A stretch of DNA of 64,000 bases from Manduca sexta (lineage: Eukaryota; Arthropoda; Insecta; Lepidoptera; Sphingidae): the NCBI RefSeq assembly GCF_014839805.1, contig NC_051131.1, positions 11,892,913 to 11,956,912 on the forward strand, read 5' to 3'. Positions 1 through 10,100 of the stretch are shown here, one piece after another; the first letter of the stretch is position 1, and every line of letters begins with the position of its first letter. Both the position numbers and the translations under genes were made by a program. Below the pieces are notes generated by a model. That model made no database searches, was not told where the DNA came from, and saw only the letters and a list, made by a program, of their open reading frames with translations.

Positions 1-2735
1 TAATTTTCTTCTCGTAGTTCAACGATAGGTTTAGACAATTATTGTGTGCTTCTGATGCGGTATGAGTGCAGCTTGTAGCGGGCATTAGTTGAAGACTCAA
101 AAAAAATAACGATCTCTTTAAAATTATGATATTTTTAGGCACGATTTTTTTAAAAATTGTTTTGCAGTACAATTATTACAGGTGCGTGTTCGATGTTTTT
201 GTGTTTGCTTGTGTGTGTGCGACTGTGTTGTTCATTTACAACATTTTACTTCAATGTTCGTAGATTGAATTGGAAGCAGTGCTAGTTTAATATTAAGCTA
301 TATTTTATGATATACTCCAGTGTGTAGTGAATGCGTAAGGAAAGTCAAAAGTATTATTTATGTTAGGATGTAAAAGGTGTGAAGTATGATATCTGAGTAG
401 ATATTTCCGAGGTTATAATTAATGACAATGTAGTACATTTCGATTCTATTAGAATTTCGTTTAGGAATTAATGTTTAGAATTTATTATCATGCAGTAGTA
501 GACACTAATTAGACTCGTTTAGCAGACTTGTGTACTAGTTTGACTCGCATTTGAGTCGGTGACGTTCGAGCCATGTCAACAGAATTATTTTTATGTTAAA
601 ATTGATATTTATTAATACCCAATGAGATATTAGGTTTTATTAGATATATAAAAAAATATTAAAAAGTCATTATCTGAAAAAAATATAATATACGCGATAC
701 GAATATTTTTATTACTTAGGTATTTGACTAAATTTTGATTTGTGATACCAATCGTCATAAATCAAACAGTTACATGATGGGAAAGTTTTTTTTTTTATAT
801 AATTCATGCAGGCCTGTGACTTTCCGTCCTCGTCACTATAGGTCAATTTCCATAAACAGCTACAGAGCGCATGACGGGATCGCAAACTGCGTACCGCCGA
901 TTTATTCGGCTCAAGTCGAGAAAAGTAGCGTTCATGCGTCCAGAATGAATTGCGCTTTTATACTAAACCATTTGTTGTCAGCAGTCAACTGCACACGAAA
1001 TAACATGTTTTTTTTTCGAGTCTCAAATGTTTGTGACAATCACAAGTAAAAAGGTCACATATTTTCTCTGCATGTGTTTAGTGGTAGTTTTGTCTAGATA
1101 GTGTTTTATCCAGTGGCATTAAATGCCCTGTTCCTTCGTAATGCCCTCAAGGCCAAACTAATATGATTCTACAATCGCATTTTCTCTATTTATGGCAGAT
1201 TTTGGGGTCAAGACATTGATAAAAAAAAGGTTCGCAATTCTAGAACCATGTCAAATCATTACGTAATTCCCTACTTTAATTTCTGAGATCTAAAACACTT
1301 GTAGCTATTATGGCCTACGCGCATATCTTACAAAGAATTTTGCATATCTGTCAGGTTAGAACTAAATTAATGTATATATATCTATGTTATAAAGGCCTTT
1401 GTATTAAAGTATGAACTCATTGCATTCATTAAAAATAAAAAGTCTTTTCTTGACCTCAAAATGTATTGCTCCAAAGCTACTTATCGTAATAGTTCAAATT
1501 GATGTGTGTAGAGGCCGTCTGTGTGTACTGGCAGAGGCATTGTCTATGGTATGATATAATTAATGAATCGCTTAGTTCGCGTAGACTGAACAGTTCAAAC
1601 GTGTGAATCGCTTGATGTGTGTTTTATGTTTCTAGAGTACACTCGTTTTTATGGTGCAATTGCTTTGTCGTTAGTATATTTGTGAAGACTGTATTTTTTA
1701 TTGTCACGTGGCGGTTTGTGTGCTTATAGCTTAACTCGAGTAGTGTTGTAAATGCTGGCCAATAGGCGGATAAAAATTCAGTTAAAGTATGCGGAGTTTA
1801 ACGAGCATAGCGCGTTTTTCTTACCCCGCTTTCTGGAAAACATCGGATGTATTCAAAATGACATCCTCTATGTTATCAATAACTTATCTCCTTATGTTTT
1901 GTGTTTATATAGACATAATATTGCATTGTCCACTGCTTTTGGAAACGCCTATTTTTATGCATTACTAATTGTGTACTGAGGACAGCCATTTTCTACATTT
2001 CCTATCAATAACATAAATGTGAAATGAGAGTCAAGTTCAATATTATAATACCTTGGTTGTTGACTTCAACGACAAAAGTTAGATCTAAATGGGTGCCAAG
2101 TTCAATGGTCAGTCCTGCAAATTTATAACAACATAAAATATCTTAGCATAATATTATATTGAAGCCTAAAGCCTGAGTTGGCTAGTTCGAATTAGTTGTA
2201 GTTGTAGTAGTTGAAGAGTTCGAATATATTGTTAGCTTGAACTTGGCTTGACACTACCGCGTGTCTGTATATCGATGAAGGTAATTGCACCAGTGAGGGT
2301 CTGTAATTTGTATTAGTAGAATACCTGAACTGTTATTTCCTATTTATAAATGTTTAGATCATTCACGGACTTACATTGTATATACATGAATATGATAAAA
2401 TTAACAATGAAACGAAACACAGTAAGGCTTGTAAAGCTCATTGAATATCCAAAATGATTGTATATGTATCTAGGACGGGTTTATCTAAACATTTCTTCTT
2501 GTTTTCTGAATTTGTTTTGTGTAAATGGACCCTTATACCTTGTATTTACAGGGAATATTTAAATTTTTATAGACCTAATGCTTCGTGTGTAGCAATTCAT
2601 TCAAATTTTGTTTAAATTCAATTGAAATCTTAGTACAATGTTGATTTATATTCGGAATGATAACCTACTGTCTTTCATGTACTGTTATGATTGAGTATGC
2701 ATATTTGTCGTAATAAAGTGTTTACTTGGAAAACG
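1..2735 (+). other. Non-coding stretch, candidate 3' UTR of a gene to the left
   Basis: No open frame here looks like a real protein; the 104- and 75-residue frames at 735-1049 and 1752-1979 have no recognisable motif. The stretch is AT-rich, has no repeat copy that I recognise, and ends with a plus-strand AATAAA at about 2711-2716 followed by a GT- and T-rich segment, the usual look of a cleavage and polyadenylation site. That fits a long 3' UTR of a plus-strand gene whose coding part lies left of the window, tail to tail with the minus-strand RhoGAP gene. It is an inference; plain intergenic DNA is the alternative. Confidence 0.3.
2711..2716 (+). terminator. Candidate polyadenylation signal AATAAA
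   Basis: Canonical hexamer on the plus strand, followed within about 30 bases by a GTGTTTTATTTC-like downstream element. Such hexamers are frequent by chance in AT-rich DNA, so support comes only from the downstream element and from the lack of repeats to the left. Confidence 0.3.
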
Positions 2736-3087
2736 TGTTTTATTTCATGACAAACACACCTATTACTGAACACCTAAAATGTCGCTTGGAATAGGGTAAG
2801 TTTAATATTAACATAGAAAATAATATGCCGAAACCTTATGTACCAGAAAATATGAGGAACAAATACACCCGAATAAGCAATTGACACTCGTCTTCGTGAT
2901 TATTTGCCTGCACACGGCAAGAAATGGCTGTGCGAAGTGCACGATGGGGGCATAGTAAAGCGATCGCAGTGCACGCCGCGGCAAAAATTTGCAACTTCTC
3001 TGTTTACAACAGAATAGTTATCAAAGTAGTGAATATTTTATTGGAGGCGTAAATCAATGCGTAAGCAAAATCACACCATGTCCTTTT

Positions 3088-3274
3088 TTATTGCTTTAAA
3101 TGACGAGATGAGCTTGCCGTTCGCCTGAGGGTAAGCTATACAACCGCCCCTAAACAGTAAAAACACCATCCATCACCTATTGTTTGGTATCCTACTGGGC
3201 TCGGCTCGATTTTATGTTTTCACGAAACTGGTTATAAACTATATTGAATTTTACTCTACCGGCAGTAAAATAAT
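3088..3274 (+). repeat. Interspersed repeat fragment, shared with 35.6 kb
   Basis: The segment with TGACGAGATGAGCTTGCCGT and the following ACCGCCCCTAAACAGTAAAA matches, with scattered differences, the copy at 35571-35877. The end TACCGGCAGTAAAATAAT (about 3257-3274) matches that copy's end, so the middle appears deleted here. Family class is unknown to me; it looks like a degenerate, non-coding lepidopteran repeat. Confidence 0.6.
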
Positions 3275-3528
3275 AAATGTGTGTTCCATTACTTATAGTT
3301 ATGACAGTAGGTACTTAGGTGTATATTTGCTTTATAGTGTGTTAAAAAGATGATGTTTGATGAGTAGTGTAGGCTTGAAATATATGATTTGACATTAAGT
3401 ATTACTTTGCTCTTCAACTTCTTGCATGTTGTGCTAAAACTTACTTATTGCTTTTTATCACAGTTTGCGGTTGTTCTGTTTATAATAATAATGGAATAAA
3501 TATTATTCCTATTCAATGTATTGTTTTA

Positions 3529-3560
3529 ACCGACTTCAAAAAAGGAGGAGGTTATCAATT
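3529..3560. repeat. Short lepidopteran repeat remnant
   Basis: The string CCGACTTCAAAAAAGGAGGA followed by GGTTATCAATT is a motif I recognise from many insect interspersed repeats. Only the core remains and the element's limits are not visible. About 3275-3528 and 3561-4200 hold nothing else recognisable, apart from a moderately GC-rich, CpG-containing patch at about 3940-4085. Confidence 0.4.
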
Positions 3561-4199
3561 AGAAGTGATTTTTTTTAACATGGTTATTTTCGTTTTAACA
3601 TATAATTACTTTATTTATTAAAAATTAGTTAAACATAAAATGTATGTCATTATTTAAATCACCCCACCCTAGTTGCCAATGGTAGGAGGCGCTGCTGTCG
3701 TGCACTTATTCCACCTAAGTCAGTGGTAAAATATAAAGAGAATTATAATATATATGCAAAGATTGCATAATTAATAATTCCAAATTTACATTTCATTTGA
3801 GGACTTTTGAAATAAATAAAAAAACTATGAAGTATTAAATATTTCTATTGTTTCACTCTTAAACATTTTCTGTATTATTCAATATGAATTATATTTTTTG
3901 CTACTTTTATTATAAGTAGATATTTTATGGATAGTGCTCGCGCCTTGCGGTCCGCGTCACTGCTGCGGCGATCGGTCACACCCTACAATGTCGCGTTGCT
4001 CGGAGTTATTTTCATTGAAATTCATAGAAACCACTAGTTACTTCCAGCCTGCGACTTGCGGCTGCTGCTGAGATCTGAGGCTCATCTCGGACTTATACCT
4101 TCAACTTCAATTACTTGCTTTTACTTTTTAAAGAAGGTTTAACCAATAGAATATTTTTAAGGAATGATACCAGGTCCAGGATATAGAATTAAAAAATAA

Positions 4200-6305
4200 G
4201 GTTTAAATTGATTCAATATTTTATTTTCATTGTTCCAAAATATACACAATGACAAATATTGTAAATCTGGATTGAACCATATTTGCAAAATGTCTTTAAA
4301 GATGTTTATTTGAATTTAATAGGTGATTACACGAAGAACATGAATAGATTATTTGATTACAATCTGTTGCAAGCAGACGCTCCGTCGAGCCGTCCCGAGG
4401 GACTTGTCTTTTGTGAGGCGACCTGCCCTCTACGCTCTACAATATGATCCAGTAAAATTAGTAAATTCAGTTCCTACATTAAATGATATATTTACAAATA
4501 AAACTTTAAAAGGAACGCTTTGCAAACATTCAACAAACTTGAGATCGTCTTAACGTAAAGATGGTATAAAATTTTCAAAAAGTTAAAGAATGAAAATCTA
4601 AAACATTAATTCTCCGACGTAAATATTTACAATAATTAAATTTAAAATAAAAAAGGTTGTGCCAAATCACTTTTTTATAGCTTTCACAAAATAAATAACA
4701 ATTGAATTTAGCCTAAAAATACTTCTGTTCAATAAACAAAACAATAAAAAATAATTGCATTCAACAAAGCTACGATAACAAGTATAAATTAATCATAAAA
4801 GAAATGTACAGTTTTTACAAAGCTAAATGGGATCACGTTCATTATTATCACTGCGATAGTGTTGCAAGAGTACCGAGTGCGGAGTCCCCCCTCCGACCCT
4901 CACATGTATTGCATTCATTATTTACACTCGACCCTCCTCACTCCTTACTCGCTACGCTAAACACTTACTCTATACATATACTTCAATATTATTCAAATCA
5001 ATATTCAATACACAAACTCTGTCGACTCATTCATTATCATATTTCTAATTCACATTTCTCTACACTCACACAGTTCTGTTGTCAACACGCTGACACTAAG
5101 GTAACTATAATTTGTAATTATATAATTCATAATAATTGTGCATAAAATTCGAATCAGCTAAAACTATTGCAGAGGCAAGTAGGTGATGTATGCATACATA
5201 TAATCGCATCGAAATCATTATGCAAACTTCAGGACACTAATAGTCGCTATTTAATAATATCTTAACGCTAAATGGTGTTACTGTGTGGTCATTACGTCGC
5301 CCGCAGCTGCCGCGGGCGTCCTACCTAATAACGATTCACTGTTCGCGTAAACTACACTAGTAGCACAAATTAAATTTATATTATGCTCATTTTGCACTGT
5401 TTACAAGTCAAGGTTCCACAACAACTCCGCCAAAAGTAGTTCAGCATCTACAAGGGGAGTGTGGCTTCGTACAGCGATGTGTATGTGTGTGGAACGTTTG
5501 CCGACTCCGGTACACGGCGCCACGCGGCGCGTGTGCGACACGTGTCTCCTCGTGTGGTTTGTTAGTTTCGTCCTCGACGTGCGATCCTTGCATGCCTGTC
5601 ACCGATCCTTCCCGTCGCCCTAGTATGCTCCGCGCATGCATCTATTCTCAAATATATCGTCAGCTTCATAAATCATTCTTTGGCATTATTTAGTGAGCTA
5701 AGTTCGCTTAGACTTTTCATATAATCGTTTCTATTAGTTCAATCAAACACTTCCTCCTCGTCTACAATGTTTAAAACATATTGCACCGCTATTCACATTA
5801 ATTTAATTGAATCTTTTCGTTACTATTTATTCATATCGCATTAACCTACATTTCGTACGAGAACAGTCAATAAGTCGGAGTGATTAACGATCGAAACGCG
5901 AGGAAACGTAGAGTTCACGACGCGCTACGACTCTTGAGTATTATATTTATTCGTATATCATATATAGACATTTGTGACCTAATCTATTCAGTCAATTGAA
6001 TCGAATCAAAGAAAATAGCCTCTCTCAAAATGAAAGTGTCGAACCGTCAACGTCGGCGGGAACGCGCGTCGGTCTCTCGTCGGCGGAGTGGAGCAGAGGG
6101 CACCAGGGACCTGGCACCAGGCACCAGGGACCTGGCACCAGGCACCAGGCACCAGGCACCAGGCACGAGGCACCAGGCACCGGGGGGCACCAGGGGAACT
6201 ACATACATACAGCACCACGTGAATAGACACCGGGGACAGCTACCGTGCAGAGTGTCAGAGCGTCGCGTGACGAGCGGTGGCTCAGAGCGAGGCGCGGCGC
6301 GAGCG
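4200..6305 (-). other. 3' flank and probable 3' UTR of the RhoGAP gene
   Basis: This lies directly past the RhoGAP stop codon on the minus strand. Minus-strand AATAAA hexamers (TTTATT on the given strand) occur at about 5946-5951 and 5826-5831, giving a possible UTR of about 360-480 bases; further hexamers near 4.2 kb would allow a much longer one. The open frames at 4804-5145, 5441-5641 and 5487-5693 have no recognisable motif and are treated as chance. Confidence 0.4.
6098..6196. repeat. GGCACCA minisatellite in the probable 3' UTR
   Basis: A tandem array of a 7-base unit GGCACCA, with some units replaced by GGGACCT, so that a 21-base higher unit (two normal, one variant) is visible at the left end. 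It starts about 110 bases past the RhoGAP stop codon in the direction of transcription. Units drift at the right end (GGCACGA, GGCACCG). Because 7 is not a multiple of 3 all frames stay open, which explains the long spurious frames in this place. Confidence 0.9.
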
Positions 6306-7126
6306 TCACACGTGCGACTCCAGCGGGTGCGGCGGCAGCGGCAGCGCCGGCCACGCCGCCGTCAGGTCCGGCGACGACGTGCGCGTGTGGCGCGCCGACC
6401 AGCCGTCCTTGTCGAAGTCCTTCGTGCCGCCCACCGTGTGGCGCCGCTTGATGCCGCGCTCCGGCATGCCGTTCTTGCGCTTGAGCTTGGTGGAGCGCCA
6501 GGCGGCGGGCTCGCGGCGGCGGCTGGGGTCGCGGCAGTTCAGGCTCTCGGAGCGCAGCACGCGCGCCTCGTGGCGGCTCTCGCGCGACAGCGACTCGGAG
6601 CGCTTCAGCTTGGCGCCGTCGGGCCGCGCCGCCTGCGCGCCGCTGTGCCGCTTGCCGCACTCGCGCTTGTCGTCGGCGTCCGGCGCGGGCGGCGCGTGTG
6701 GCGCGTGTGTGGCGGGGGCGGGGGCCGGCGCGGGCGCGGCGGCGCAGTTCTCCTTCTCGGAGTCGTCGCCGTCGTCGCGCGCGTGGCGACGCGGCCAGGC
6801 GCGGTCGGGCTCGTCGGCGCTGCTGGAGGAGGAGTGTCGGTGGTCGCGCGCGAGCCAGGCCGCCTTGAGCTCGTGCGCGCGCACGGCGGGCGAGACTCGC
6901 TCGGGCCGGTCGCGCTCCGCTCGCTCCGCTTGCTCGTCCCGCTCGTCCCGCTCGCTGTGCAGACTGCCCTCCGAGGGCGAGCTGGCGGTGGACTTGCCCT
7001 CCTCGTTCTCCTCCTGGCACTCGTCCGCGTAAGGGATGCTGCCGTCGTCGAGCGGCGACGAATTGTTGAGCGTGCGCAGCTTCTGGTCGAACGTGTTCGT
7101 CAGAGATGACACCAAATCTCCGGTTC
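6306..7126 (-). CDS. RhoGAP19D: RhoGAP exon w9: terminal coding exon, disordered tail and stop
   Basis: 821 bases, entry phase 1, ending in TGA at 6306-6308. The acceptor GTTAAAG is weak, but joining there keeps the frame (SIDG then TGDLVSSLTNTFDQKLRTL, residues about 509-532). The rest is charged and low-complexity: a Ser/Glu segment, an Arg/Glu/Asp run, alternating PA repeats, and near the end LKRKNGMPERGIKRRHTVGG, with RRHT fitting an Arg-directed kinase site, 46 residues before the stop. An upstream in-frame ATG at 7158-7160 opens a longer frame but carries no splice support. Confidence 0.88.
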
Positions 7127-10100
7127 CTTTAACAAATTTGTTATTGTTTGAATCATGCATGACATCGGTAAACAGTTAGACACGAGTCACGTAAGCGTGT
7201 TAGACGATTGTGTGTAGTTAAGTGGGTGATGTATGATCGTTATGTACAGCGGCGATGGATGCGATGACTGGCGACGCCGCGAGCAGGCCAAGCCGTGACG
7301 TCAGCAGCCGCTATAGAGAAGCGTTAGTTTGTATCGCGAGACGAGTATTTGTTCACATCTATTCGCACACAATGGCAGCTGCGGTCGGTAAGTCGGTGGC
7401 CGCGGATGAGAACACATGTAAACAAATAGAACCGTTGTGCGTCAACATGCCCGTCCGCGTACACGCACACACTTGCAACAACGCACGCACACATTCCTAT
7501 ACCTTTTTTTAATGTGGACAAAAGAAAGGGATTGCTGTGTCTACTCTCTGACGTCAGTACTGGACACCTATTGGGGCAAATAGTAGACACCTTTATAATG
7601 ATACATAAATTCAAATACATAAAACGTACGAACATATAATGCAATTTGGCAAATAAAGGAATGGTTCCAATAAAACAGCGCTGCAGTGGTGGCATCTAAG
7701 GCTGTAGTTACATAGACTGTTTCCTGTCAATCGATATAATCAACAGTGCTAATTACAGTCGGGCCAGTACAGTATGGCAGTCAAATTCAAACTGCGTGAT
7801 GTTGAAATCAAGACTGCACGCAGCCTATCATGTCCGAAAGTAGTCGGGCTGTTCGTATAATAGCGTCGTATCTAACAGTGCATAGTTAACGAATGATTGA
7901 GATATTCACCATCAATGGAGAAGTTAGTGAGCGCATGCGCGTGTCGCGACAGCTCCTGCCGACCGCGACCCAGCGCCGACATCGACTCGAGCTCAATTCT
8001 GGAATAAATGTACAAAACACTGTTAGCATAAGCCAAAAAAGTAATTTGTTAACAATTTTAATTATAATTCCCTTAGGTTTGGAACGATCTGCAGTTTGGC
8101 CAACATTAAAACTAGAAAAAATCAAAGTCATCTTGAATGAGACCGTGTATGTTTTGTAATAGAACTCACTTGTTGACCCCGTCCTGCCTGGTGAACCTGT
8201 GCGGCAGCCCGTCGTAGTCGGCGAGCGAGGTGGTGAGGTGCGCGGGCGGTGACGTCAGCGGTGACGTCAGCGGCGAGCTCGGCGGGGAGCCCCCCGGCGA
8301 CGTCTCCGCGCGCTTCTCCTCCGACCACTTCTTGTCGGCGGAGGGCTTGGACCGAGGCTTGCGCTGGATCTTGCGGTTCGCCGCCGATATTATCGACGAT
8401 ACTATGTCTCTTGTTGACACGTCTTTACCTGGAATTTGAAATAAAAATGTTACGTTAATTGAAGGTACTGGTGAGGCACTTGTAACTTAAACTTAATTTT
8501 TTTTTAAAGTGAGCTAAAAAGGAACCGTAAAGTTTAATTCAGCTATTAGTCAGATATCCAGATTAGTAATGTTCAACCTGGAAACTAATCTTAAAATGTC
8601 ATAAAATACTACGGAAATTTAGGCTTAGAAATCTGATAACAATCTTAACCCTAAGTAATATCATAAAGCAGAAGAAATGAACTCTGAATCGACGTAATAT
8701 TTAAAACAAAATGTACCTTCGATCTTCTTAACGTTGTGTATGAGCAGGTCGCGCGAGGGCGCCGGCGCGGGCGACAGCTCGTCCGCGGAGGGCGGCGGCT
8801 CCACCGGCGGGTCGCCCTCCTCCTCCTCGAAATACCACTCGTACTGGAAACATGATAACACGCATCAGTAAAGTGTGTGGTGACTCTTTGAGTTTGTGAC
8901 TAAAATGTAAGTATGTTACGTGGTCTACTTAGGGTCATGCTTTGGGAATCAATGGCATGAGCCGATTTGAGGTAGGTAACATTTATAATAATGCAATCTC
9001 ATATCCAAAGCGATTTTAGTCTTAAATTGTTAAATTTAAGAAAAAAACGTGAGTGATTTGGAAGCTTAACTAAGCTTAACTTAAATTGTTTTGAAGATAT
9101 TAGTGACTCACGTGTGTCAGGAAGGACTCGATGATGCGACACTGGCTGGACATGTCGTTGACCATCGCCAGCATGTCGTCGCTGGCGGCGCGCACCAACG
9201 TTGGACCAAACACGATGGCCAAGTTTCGCGCCTCCATCTTGTTGGAGCCGGAGTGCGCCACCACTTTGCGCAGATGTTGGATCAGGTACTTGAGTGTTTC
9301 GTAATGCGCCTCGGGCAGCGCGTGGACCAACCGCTTCAGTTCACGAGCCCTGTCCGGAGATCTGTCCGCCGCTGGAATCGTACAGTTTATATTTAGCGTC
9401 GCGCCTCGTAAACATGTTAAACAGGGCGCTTTCTACGAATGTTTAACGGGTTGATAGTTACCAGCGTACGCTTTGATGTTTTTAATATTATTTCCTATTA
9501 TCACTATAAAAATGATTTCTGAGAACGCATAGTTACGTTTGACGACGTGACAGCATAGAAAGGAAAATCCAAGATCTCGAATTTGATTTTTTTTTTAAAT
9601 ATCGAATTTGAAAGTCTGTTAAATAGACATAAAACAGCCTAGTAGGCGTTACCGTTAGCGCACACAACGTATGATGTGGGTTTTGCCGTGCTGGTATTGG
9701 GAAAATGTTCAAAGTACTGACCTATGAAGGCGGGGTAGAGATGCGCGGTGAGCAGCGGGTCGGGCAGCCGCCGCAGGTACGCCTTGAGCAGGCTGGAGGC
9801 GACGTGCACGTCGGCCCAGCGCGCGTCGCCGGCGGGCGGCGGCTGGCCGCGGTCCAGCGCCGCCGCCAGCGCCGCCACGCCGCCCGCGTTGCCCGGCACG
9901 CGGTACACGCCTACCGTGCGCAGTCCGTATGCCTGCACACACAAATAGTACGAACCATGTAGTCTTATTGCACTCTATGGAGGTTTAGATCTCAAAACGA
10001 TCAAAATCAGTATATTAACAATTAAACTCGTAACAACTATAGGTTTTCAAACAGTGGTAGGACGATTGTTGTAAACAACCAGGATTTGTAATGCTTAATT

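Noticed and set aside
4804..5145. 113-residue plus frame
   Set aside because: Rich in Tyr, His, Ser and Ile, as random AT-rich DNA gives; lies in the probable 3' flank of the RhoGAP gene, without motif.
6098..6196. Regular short repeat that might suggest a CRISPR array
   Set aside because: Units of 7 bases are directly adjacent with no spacers; the genome is eukaryotic. It is a minisatellite.
6199..7020. 273-residue minus-strand frame overlapping the last exon
   Set aside because: Wrong frame relative to the splice phase from exon w8; the product is almost only Arg, Ala and Pro. A shadow of GC-rich coding sequence.
6030..7109. 359-residue open frame on the plus strand
   Set aside because: It runs through the minisatellite and is antisense to the GC-rich last RhoGAP exon; the translation is Arg/Ala/Val-rich with no domain. 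The minus-strand exon has a splice-consistent frame and a proper stop.
7158..7160. ATG as a start of a separate small gene in the last exon
   Set aside because: The frame is the same as the RhoGAP frame and the family-like TFDQKL segment continues smoothly from exon w8 through a splice at 7126.
9091..9396. 101-residue plus-strand frame
   Set aside because: Antisense of the RhoGAP exon w5, whose minus-strand product has clear family motifs.
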